From Bacteroidota bacterium (GTDB lineage: Bacteria > Bacteroidota > Bacteroidia > Chitinophagales > Chitinophagaceae), in contig CANHUW010000115.1 in the NCBI GenBank assembly GCA_947463975.1, positions 1-5,187 of the forward strand: a stretch of DNA of 5,187 bases, in the 5' to 3' direction. The position numbers and the translations under genes were made by a program. Below are positions 1 to 5,187 of this stretch, piece by piece; the stretch's first letter is position 1, and each line of letters begins with the position of its first letter. The notes below the pieces were generated by a model. It was given only the letters and a program-made list of their open reading frames with translations. It was not told where the DNA came from and did not search any database.

Positions 1-530
1 GTACCCACTAATTCTTCAGCAACACCTGGCCAAATAACAATGGTTCCTGGCATATGTTCTTTCTCCATCATTTCTTTCATCGCAATAGCAGCATAAATAA
101 TTACTGCTTGTCCGGAATTATGTCCTTCCCCGTGTCCTGGAGCACCTTCTACTATTGGATCTTTATAAGCAACCCCTGGTTTTTGAGAGGCTTTTGGAAT
201 ACAATCAATATCACTACCTAAGGCAATCACTGGTGAGCCAGATCCCCACTTTGCCATCCATGCGGTAGGAACATTGGAAATACCTTTTTCCACAGTGAAT
301 CCATTTTTATTGAGGGTATTGGTTAAATAGGTAAAGGTTTCTTTTTCCTGAAAGCCCAACTCTGCATAACTAAAAATTTGATCCACCATTACTTGTACAT
401 CTTTAGCGTGCGAACCAACAGCTGTCATTAATTGCTGCTTCAAAGCAGCTAATTCTTTTTCAGAATATTTTTTCTGCGCAAAACTATTTGCTACAAAAAA
501 CAATAAAACAAAAGAAAATAGGTATCTCAT
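1..530 (-). CDS. Exported M20-family amidohydrolase (AbgB-like), 5' part only
   Basis: This is the N-terminal part (176 codons plus 2 bases) of a gene that continues past the left edge. The start at 528-530 gives a clear signal peptide (MRYLF, a hydrophobic core, then NSFAQ; cleavage probably after A18). The mature part matches the catalytic domain of M20 metallohydrolases of the aminobenzoyl-glutamate hydrolase B / amidohydrolase type. It has the GSDID strand motif (105-109, where the family has a metal-adjacent Asp), a PGHGEGHNSGQ motif (131-141) and a Glu pair in PGVAEEL (E172/E173, where the family has its catalytic and metal-binding Glu). In well-known M20D enzymes the middle motif is GHGCGHN with a metal-binding Cys; here E135 replaces it. 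The likely role is hydrolysis of an amide or peptide bond outside the cytoplasm; the substrate is unknown. The gene is divergent from the gene at 615, with an 84-bp spacer in which I find no convincing promoter or Shine-Dalgarno sequence. The family call is strong and the substrate is open. Confidence 0.9.
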   Translation of the reverse strand, partial: MRYLFSFVLLFFVANSFAQKKYSEKELAALKQQLMTAVGSHAKDVQVMVDQIFSYAELGFQEKETFTYLTNTLNKNGFTVEKGISNVPTAWMAKWGSGSPVIALGSDIDCIPKASQKPGVAYKDPIVEGAPGHGEGHNSGQAVIIYAAIAMKEMMEKEHMPGTIVIWPGVAEELVG

Positions 531-614
531 AGTATATGTATTAGGAGATTAAGTTACAAAAAAATGCGTAATAATACTTGGTTATGGAGAGGATAAAATA
601 TAGAAGTTAGTGCA

Positions 615-1109
615 ATGAATACTTACTGGCTATATTTTATTTTACTGGACCCGTTTAGCCTGGCCATTCAAGGCGGGAGCATAGCCCTTGCTCATGAACA
701 AAATAGCGTCATCATTGATTGGAGTCTGGGCCAACCAGCTGCTGGCGAGTTATTCAATAAAGATTATTCAATCTTCATTAGTAATGGATTTTTACAAAAT
801 AAAAATTGCGATAGGTGTTTGTATAAAAATATAGATAGTTTCTTGGTTCAATTAAAAATAGGTCCCAACCCTATAGTGCACTACCTATACATGCAGCTCA
901 ATCAAGCTGGTATTTTTTGGCAAGGAGTGGATATTTATAATCTGGAAGGGAAATTGATTCAAAGAACTAAAGTCAATCAATCCGCATTTCAATTACGCTA
1001 CAATATGAATTTTAATGGCTATCCTAAAGGAATATATTTTCTGAAATGTTATTTTTTAATTGATCAACAATTTCCCATAATCAAGACTATTCAAATTTAT
1101 AAAACATGA
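615..1109 (+). CDS. Small exported protein with T9SS type-A-like C-terminal sorting domain
   Basis: The protein has 164 residues. Residues 1-19 (YWLYFILLDPFSLAIQ then GGS) resemble a Bacteroidota signal peptide but have no Lys or Arg before the hydrophobic core. Residues 21-62 carry the pattern of many short secreted Bacteroidota proteins: a GGS start, a VIIDWSLGQP strand (32-41), then ISNGFLQN (55-62). A CDRC pair (C65/C68) follows. Residues 80-164 look like a T9SS type A sorting domain: KIGPNP (81-86), a strand-rich middle with VDIYNLEGKLI, PKGIYFLKC (137-145) and a closing KTIQIYK. Known proteins with this tail cross the outer membrane through T9SS and are released or attached to surface polysaccharide. 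No enzymatic domain is visible. An in-frame stop at 594-596 excludes any longer start, and no Shine-Dalgarno sequence lies at normal spacing. The stop overlaps the next start (ATGA), so the two are probably translated together. Function unknown. Confidence 0.82.
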   Translation: MNTYWLYFILLDPFSLAIQGGSIALAHEQNSVIIDWSLGQPAAGELFNKDYSIFISNGFLQNKNCDRCLYKNIDSFLVQLKIGPNPIVHYLYMQLNQAGIFWQGVDIYNLEGKLIQRTKVNQSAFQLRYNMNFNGYPKGIYFLKCYFLIDQQFPIIKTIQIYKT

Positions 1110-2311
1110 AAATAAATATGCTTTTAGCAATATCATTTGTAGTTATGATCAACTCAACTATAATGGCCCAAACCAAACCAGGTATTCACTTTCAGGGCAT
1201 AGCAAGAAATAAAGACGGACTAATTGTAGCTAATAAACAAATGAATATTAAAATTGGTTTATACAAAGACAGCATAGATGAGGAGCTGGTTTATGAAGAA
1301 ATAAAATCCGTCAAAACAAATGTGCTAGGTTTATTTTTTGTTAACATTGGCAAAGAAGAAGAGGGTAAAATATTTACGAGGTTGAATTGGGACAAACTCA
1401 AATGGGAAGATACGTTAACGTATATAAAAGTGGAGATTGACCCTGAAAATGATTTACATTTTTTATCCTTGGGTTTTCATCTAATCAACGCAAGCCCTTA
1501 TGCACTTCACTCTTATTCTGTAAATGCAGAAAATATCAAAGGAACAATAAGAATAGAACAAGGTGGAACGGGTTCGAATAGTCTTAAAGACTTAAAAATA
1601 TTACTAGGTATTGATAAAATCAATAATACACCTGATAGTTTAAAACCTATTACTAAAACAACATTGAGCTTAATCAAAGAGAAATTAAATAGTGTTGATA
1701 CCATCCCATTAAGTAGTAGAATTAATTTAAAACTAAATAAAACAGATACTATTTCTTTAAGCAATAGGATTCATCAAAAATTAAATAAATCAGATACGCT
1801 CTACATAAGTAATAGAATTGATGCTTTATCACAAGCCATTCCAAGCCCAAAAGAGTGGGGGTATTTTTATGATACCAGCCGGCAAACAACTACTGTCAAC
1901 TCAGCAACTGTAGTTCAATGGAATTTTTCAGCAGCAAGTAACACAGCCACTATTACTAACAATACTGCTGGACAACCAACCAGAGTAACTATTCAAGCAG
2001 CAGGCATATATAAAGTATTTTTTAAGCTACAAATGATAAAGTCAGATTTTGGTAATGAGGAGTTAAGTATTTGGATAAGAAAAAATAGTGCAGCATACCC
2101 TAATACTCATCAGGTATATACTATTCAAGGGGGGGCTGTCAGAAATAACTTTATGGGTAATTATTTCTTGGACCTTGGCGAAAAGGATTATATAGAAATT
2201 TTTTATAGTGTAAGAAACGCCAATGTTATTTTAATGAGCAGTTCAACATTAAATAATCCTTCTAGGCCAGCCACCCCCTCCGCCTATCTCTTCATAGAAA
2301 AAATAAATTGA
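1106..2311 (+). CDS. Exported fibre-like protein with tail-fibre repeats and C1q-like head
   Basis: The protein has 401 residues. Residues 1-22 are a signal peptide (MKINMLLAIS... ending MAQ). Residues 26-135 form a domain seen at the start of many secreted Bacteroidota proteins: GIHFQGIARNKDG (26-38), TNVLGLFFVNIG (71-82), YIKVEIDP (106-113) and NASPYALHS (128-136). Residues 142-183 are a phage-tail-fibre-type linker: NIKGTIRIEQGGTGSNSL, then LLGIDKINNTPDSLKPIT. Three 16-residue repeats follow at 193-240. Residues 252-399 resemble the C1q/TNF-like jelly roll found in phage fibres and some bacterial surface proteins: a GYFYDT start, IQAAGIYKVFFKLQ (296-309), LSIWIRKN (320-327), LDLGEKDYIEIFYS (355-368) and a final AYLFIEKI. 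The build suggests a trimeric stalk with a binding head, perhaps an adhesin; that is inference. There is no T9SS tail, lipobox or catalytic motif. The gene follows its partner with a 4-nt overlap. It could instead be a structural surface protein with no binding role. Confidence 0.85.
   Translation: MKINMLLAISFVVMINSTIMAQTKPGIHFQGIARNKDGLIVANKQMNIKIGLYKDSIDEELVYEEIKSVKTNVLGLFFVNIGKEEEGKIFTRLNWDKLKWEDTLTYIKVEIDPENDLHFLSLGFHLINASPYALHSYSVNAENIKGTIRIEQGGTGSNSLKDLKILLGIDKINNTPDSLKPITKTTLSLIKEKLNSVDTIPLSSRINLKLNKTDTISLSNRIHQKLNKSDTLYISNRIDALSQAIPSPKEWGYFYDTSRQTTTVNSATVVQWNFSAASNTATITNNTAGQPTRVTIQAAGIYKVFFKLQMIKSDFGNEELSIWIRKNSAAYPNTHQVYTIQGGAVRNNFMGNYFLDLGEKDYIEIFYSVRNANVILMSSSTLNNPSRPATPSAYLFIEKIN
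1682..1825 (+). repeat. Three tandem 48-nt units encoding a 16-residue repeat
   Basis: The protein repeats with an exact 16-residue period at residues 193-208, 209-224 and 225-240 of the fibre-like protein. The shared pattern is K-L-N-x-x-D-T-[IL]-x-[LI]-S-[SN]-R-I-x-x. DNA identity between units is lower than protein identity, which suggests an old duplication kept by selection on the protein. Similar short repeats form the stalk in phage tail-fibre-like proteins; a stalk role here is inferred. Confidence 0.85.
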
Positions 2312-2336
2312 ATCCCATTCGTCATTTATTGTTTTT
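2302..2336 (+). terminator. Possible weak terminator after the fibre-like gene
   Basis: An imperfect AT-rich hairpin overlaps the stop codon at 2309-2311. An outer 7-bp stem (AATAAAT 2302-2308 with ATTTATT 2324-2330) encloses an inner 4-bp stem (GAAT 2310-2313 with ATTC 2317-2320) around a CCC loop. A GTTTTTT tract (2331-2337) follows. The stem is low in G+C, has mismatched junctions and may be leaky or chance. Confidence 0.35.
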
Positions 2337-2362
2337 TAAATTGGCATGAAGATTTATCTTTA
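2329..2362 (+). promoter_or_regulatory. Possible Bacteroidota-type promoter for the M14 peptidase
   Basis: TATCTTTA (2355-2362) matches the Bacteroidota -7 box TAnnTTTG at all but the last base. A TTG lies at 2329-2331, with a 23-bp gap, at the long end for the -33 element. A transcript would start about 14 nt before the ATG at 2383. The leader ATTAAATCAATCAAT has no Shine-Dalgarno sequence, as is usual in this phylum. The match is weak in such AT-rich DNA. Confidence 0.35.
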
Positions 2363-2382
2363 GTTATATTAAATCAATCAAT

Positions 2383-5067
2383 ATGAAAAGACTGCTGCTA
2401 GGTTTACTAATTATTATTTGTAGCCAATTAGGCTTAAACGCTCAAGGTATTACAAGTCCTAAAGAGCATTTTGGATTTTCAATTGGAGCCAATTATCATT
2501 TAGCCACTTTTACACAAACAGAAGCTTATTTAAAAAAAATTGCAGCTGAATCTAATAAAGTTAAATTACAAACTATTGGTAAAACAGAGGAAGGTAGAAA
2601 TCATTATATGATGATCGTGTCTGATCCAAGTAATTTAAAAAAATTAGCACATTACAAATCTATTTCACAAAAATTAGCAAGAGCTGAAAATTTAAATCCT
2701 TCAGAAGCTGCTTCATTAGCTAAAGAAGGAAAAGCTGTTGTATGGATTGACGGCGGATTACATGCAACAGAAGTAGTAGGTATTCATCAATGGATTGAAA
2801 CCATGTATCAGCTTATTACGAGAAATGATGAAGAGACCAATAGAATCTTAAAATCAACGATTATTTTATTTGTGCATGCAAATCCTGATGGACAAGAATT
2901 GGTGTCCAACTGGTACATGCGCAATGCAGATACTTTAAAAAGAAGTACCAGTCAATTACCCAAATTGTATCAAAAATATATTGGACATGATAATAATAGA
3001 GATTTCTTCATGACCAATATGTCGGAGTCAAAAAATATGAGTATCCAACAATATATAGAATGGATGCCTCAGATTTTATACAATCATCACCAAACAGGCC
3101 CTCCAGGCACGGTAGTAGCGGGACCTCCATATAGAGACCCGTTTAATTATGTATATGATCCATTATTAATAACTGGAATTGATGCCATGGGTGCAGCAAT
3201 GAGCAGTAGATTGAATGCTGAAAATAAGCCTGGATATACGATGAAGGGCGGTTCTGTTTATTCAACTTGGTGGAACGGAGGATTAAGAACCACTGCTTAT
3301 TATCACAATATCATTGGTATACTAACAGAGATCATAGGTAATCCAACACCTATGACTATACCTTTATTGCCTGCAAGATTAATTCCAAATAGTGGCACAC
3401 CATTTCCTATTCAACCACAAAAGTGGTATTTCAAAAACTCTATCGATTATTCTATTTCTTTAAATTATGCAGTATTGAATTATGCGGCAAGATATAAGGA
3501 CGAGGTATTAATGAATATTTATACAATGGGTAAAAAATCTATTGATGCTGGAAATAAAGATACTTGGACATTGAATCCTAAAAAATCAGACGCACTCACT
3601 GAATTAATCAAGGCTGATAAAAAAGTGTATGGAAAAGATTCCATACTAATTAGTCCTTACGATCAAATTTATAAAAACCCTAATCAAAGAGATCCTAGAG
3701 GATACATTGTTAGCATCGATCAAACAAATACGGCATTCGATTTTATTAATATACTAATCAAGAGTGGTATTAAAGTACATAAAGCAAATACTGCTTTTAC
3801 AGTTGCTGGAAAGAACTATCCTGCTGGTTCATTTATCGTAAAAACCAATCAGGCTTTTCGACCACATGTGTTAGATATGTTTGAACCTCAGGATCATCCA
3901 AATGATTTTTTATATCCAGGTGGGCCACCCGTAAGACCTTATGATGCTGCTGGCTGGACGCCTGCATACACTATGGGCATTGAGTTTGATAGAATATTGG
4001 ATGATTTTACTGGTCCTTTTGAAACCATCGCTTATGGCGAATTGCAAAAACCTGTTGGACAACTAAAATCAGTTGCAGACAAAAAAGTATTTACCATTAG
4101 CGTTAAAGAAAATGATGCTTTTATAGTAATCAATGATTTATTAAAAGAGGATATTGCTGTGATGAAAAATAAAATTTCATTCATTGTTCCAATAAACGCA
4201 AAAAGTACTTCAATCATTCAAAATGCTATTAAAGAAGATGGATTAAAAGTAGAAGAAACAACTGCTGTTCCAATGGATGCAGAAATAGTAAAATCATTAA
4301 GAATTGGTTTATGGGATAGATATGGTGGATCGATGTCTTCAGGTTGGTTAAGATGGATTTTAGAAAAACATCATTTTAATTTTAATCTGATCTATGCAAA
4401 AGAAATAAATGAAGGAAATTTAAATACAAAATATGACGCTATTGTATTTGTAGAAGGTGCCATTCCAGCAATGACTGCTGAAGCACCCAATCCATGGGAT
4501 GAAAGAGAGCCAGATGTAAAAGACATACCTGCTGAATTTCATCATATGGTGGGCAAAATCACTGCAGAAAAATCTATTCCCTCTATCAAACAATTCATAG
4601 AGAATGGAGGTAAGGTTATTACGATTGGTTCTAGTGCAAATCTGGCTTATCATTTAAAATTGCCTGTAAAAAATGCGCTCACTGAAGTAGTTTCTGGAAA
4701 AGAAAAAACATTACCAGGCGAGAAATTCTATATTCCTGGAAGTATTATGCAAATGACCGTTGCAAGTAATCATAAAGCTAACTGGGGAATGAAAGATAAA
4801 ACTGATGTATACTTTAATATGAGTCCTGTATTTAAATTACAAGCAGATGCGATTGCGAATGGCCAAGTAACTCCATTAGGATGGTACTCAAGTGCTACAA
4901 CCCTTAGAAGTGGTTGGGCATTTGGTCAATCTTATTTACAAGATGGCGTTGCTGCATTTAAAGCATCTATTGGAAAGGGCAACCTATTTGTTTTTGGTCC
5001 TGAGATTACTTTTAGGGGTCAAACACATAGTACTTATAAAATGTTGTTTAACCAATTGTATAAATAA
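2383..5067 (+). CDS. Exported M14 zinc carboxypeptidase with C-terminal GATase1-like domain
   Basis: The protein has 894 residues and is complete. Residues 1-20 are a signal peptide (MKRLLLGLLIIICSQLGLNA, cleavage before Q21). The M14 catalytic domain spans about 37-380. Zinc ligands are H127 and E130 (GGLHATE) and a His in YNHHQTG (H235 or H236). N205-R206 (DNNRDFF) correspond to the substrate-carboxylate-binding Asn-Arg of carboxypeptidase A. E316 (GILTEIIG) is the expected catalytic Glu. All key residues are therefore present. EGR (70-72) is the usual motif of an early strand. About 430-635 is a strand-rich middle region with no assigned fold. About 638-760 resembles the class-I glutamine-amidotransferase-like domain of long Bacteroidota M14 proteins (LRIGLWDRYGG, YDAIVFVEG, GGKVITIGSS). 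The only Cys in the protein is C13 in the signal peptide, so this domain has no catalytic Cys and is probably structural. The likely job is peptide cleavage in the periplasm or outside; there is no T9SS tail. Probably a single-gene transcript ending at the hairpin that follows. Confidence 0.94.
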   Translation: MKRLLLGLLIIICSQLGLNAQGITSPKEHFGFSIGANYHLATFTQTEAYLKKIAAESNKVKLQTIGKTEEGRNHYMMIVSDPSNLKKLAHYKSISQKLARAENLNPSEAASLAKEGKAVVWIDGGLHATEVVGIHQWIETMYQLITRNDEETNRILKSTIILFVHANPDGQELVSNWYMRNADTLKRSTSQLPKLYQKYIGHDNNRDFFMTNMSESKNMSIQQYIEWMPQILYNHHQTGPPGTVVAGPPYRDPFNYVYDPLLITGIDAMGAAMSSRLNAENKPGYTMKGGSVYSTWWNGGLRTTAYYHNIIGILTEIIGNPTPMTIPLLPARLIPNSGTPFPIQPQKWYFKNSIDYSISLNYAVLNYAARYKDEVLMNIYTMGKKSIDAGNKDTWTLNPKKSDALTELIKADKKVYGKDSILISPYDQIYKNPNQRDPRGYIVSIDQTNTAFDFINILIKSGIKVHKANTAFTVAGKNYPAGSFIVKTNQAFRPHVLDMFEPQDHPNDFLYPGGPPVRPYDAAGWTPAYTMGIEFDRILDDFTGPFETIAYGELQKPVGQLKSVADKKVFTISVKENDAFIVINDLLKEDIAVMKNKISFIVPINAKSTSIIQNAIKEDGLKVEETTAVPMDAEIVKSLRIGLWDRYGGSMSSGWLRWILEKHHFNFNLIYAKEINEGNLNTKYDAIVFVEGAIPAMTAEAPNPWDEREPDVKDIPAEFHHMVGKITAEKSIPSIKQFIENGGKVITIGSSANLAYHLKLPVKNALTEVVSGKEKTLPGEKFYIPGSIMQMTVASNHKANWGMKDKTDVYFNMSPVFKLQADAIANGQVTPLGWYSSATTLRSGWAFGQSYLQDGVAAFKASIGKGNLFVFGPEITFRGQTHSTYKMLFNQLYK

Positions 5068-5113
5068 ATAAAAGGGCTATACAATGTAGCCCTTTTATTT
5101 ATTTTGTTTTTTT
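5062..5113. terminator. Strong bidirectional intrinsic terminator
   Basis: A perfect 18-bp stem pairs 5062-5079 with 5087-5104 around the 7-nt loop TACAATG. The core is AAAAGGGCTA / TAGCCCTTTT. T-rich sequence follows on the plus strand (to about 5113, then again to 5122). The A-rich left arm gives U-rich RNA on the other strand too, so it can also end a convergent transcript. The left arm starts inside the last sense codon of the M14 gene. Confidence 0.9.
5070..5084 (+). repeat. Direct repeat, copy 1 (inside terminator)
   Basis: AAAAGGGCTATACAA matches 5173-5187 at 14 of 15 positions. The two copies lie 103 bp apart in the same direction. This copy forms part of the left arm and the loop of the terminator hairpin. 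Confidence 0.7.
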
Positions 5114-5134
5114 GATTTTTTTCAATCTACCCAT

Positions 5135-5161
5135 CGCCACACGCACTAGTGCTTTATGGCG
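5135..5161. repeat. Imperfect 27-bp dyad with a perfect 10-bp palindrome
   Basis: CGCCA (5135-5139) pairs with TGGCG (5157-5161). Between them lies the perfect palindrome GCACTAGTGC (5143-5152), set off by CAC and TTTA. The element is richer in G+C than its surroundings. It could be a protein-binding site, an RNA hairpin or the remnant of a mobile element; the sequence does not decide. Confidence 0.5.
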
Positions 5162-5172
5162 TCAGTAATTTT

Positions 5173-5187
5173 AAAGGGGCTATACAA
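5173..5187 (+). repeat. Direct repeat, copy 2 (at window edge)
   Basis: AAAGGGGCTATACAA differs from the copy at 5070-5084 by one base. If the similarity continues past the edge, a second terminator-like hairpin would form there with its right arm outside the window. Confidence 0.65.

Noticed and set aside
586..592. GGAGAGG as a Shine-Dalgarno sequence for the gene at 615
   Set aside because: It lies 22 bases before the ATG, far beyond normal spacing, and an in-frame stop at 594-596 rules out a nearer upstream start in that frame.
531..614. Divergent promoters in the spacer between the M20 gene and the gene at 615
   Set aside because: Partial matches to TAnnTTTG exist on both strands, but none has a -33 partner at acceptable spacing, so I do not call a promoter here.
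1513..1764. Minus-strand open frame of 83 codons within the fibre-like gene
   Set aside because: It lies wholly opposite a well-supported gene with recognisable domains and repeats; it has no recognisable motif and its Leu/Phe/Ile content reflects the AT-rich complement.
2383..2445. Lipoprotein signal at C13 of the M14 peptidase
   Set aside because: The residues before C13 are I-I-I, so the required small residue at -1 is missing. A standard cleavage site at LNA-Q fits better.
4032..4217. Minus-strand open frame of 61 codons within the M14 gene
   Set aside because: It is the antisense shadow of the M14 coding sequence, with no family resemblance or start signals.
4420..4653. Minus-strand open frame of 77 codons within the M14 gene
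   Set aside because: It is the antisense shadow of the conserved GATase-like region, and the composition is unlike a real protein.
5156..5187. Plus-strand gene start at ATG 5156 (MASVILKGLY...)
   Set aside because: Only ten codons are visible, there is no ribosome-binding or promoter signal, and it overlaps the dyad and the direct repeat. Too little to call.

Overview
The window is AT-rich and comes from a member of the Bacteroidota, most likely Chitinophagales or a relative; the rank below phylum is inferred. Four things point this way: signal peptides ending in Ala-Gln, a type IX secretion (T9SS) type-A-like C-terminal domain, the 'FQGIARN...GLFFVNIG' secreted-protein domain typical of the phylum, and start codons without Shine-Dalgarno sequences.

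Layout. Positions 1-530 (minus strand) hold the N-terminal third of an exported M20-family amidohydrolase that runs off the left edge. An 84-bp divergent spacer follows. Positions 615-2311 (plus) hold two genes that overlap by 4 nt (ATGA). The first is a small exported protein with a T9SS-type C-terminal domain. The second is a larger exported protein built like a short fibre: a Bacteroidota N-terminal secretion/anchor-like domain, a tail-fibre-type linker, three 16-residue repeats and a C1q/TNF-like jelly-roll head. After a 71-bp spacer with a weak hairpin and a possible promoter, positions 2383-5067 (plus) encode a complete 894-residue exported M14 zinc carboxypeptidase with a C-terminal class-I glutamine-amidotransferase-like domain. 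A strong bidirectional terminator hairpin overlaps its stop codon. The last ~80 bp hold a dyad element and a second copy of half of the terminator.

How the genes fit together. All four proteins carry, or probably carry, export signals, so the locus serves the cell envelope or the outside of the cell. The two outer genes are predicted hydrolases of peptides or amino-acyl conjugates. The middle pair looks like a co-translated surface module of unknown function. I see no RNA gene, CRISPR array or intact insertion sequence. The most novel-looking part is the coupled T9SS-tail and fibre-like gene pair, which has a 7-G tract in the fibre head. The 3' repeat region is the least explained part.
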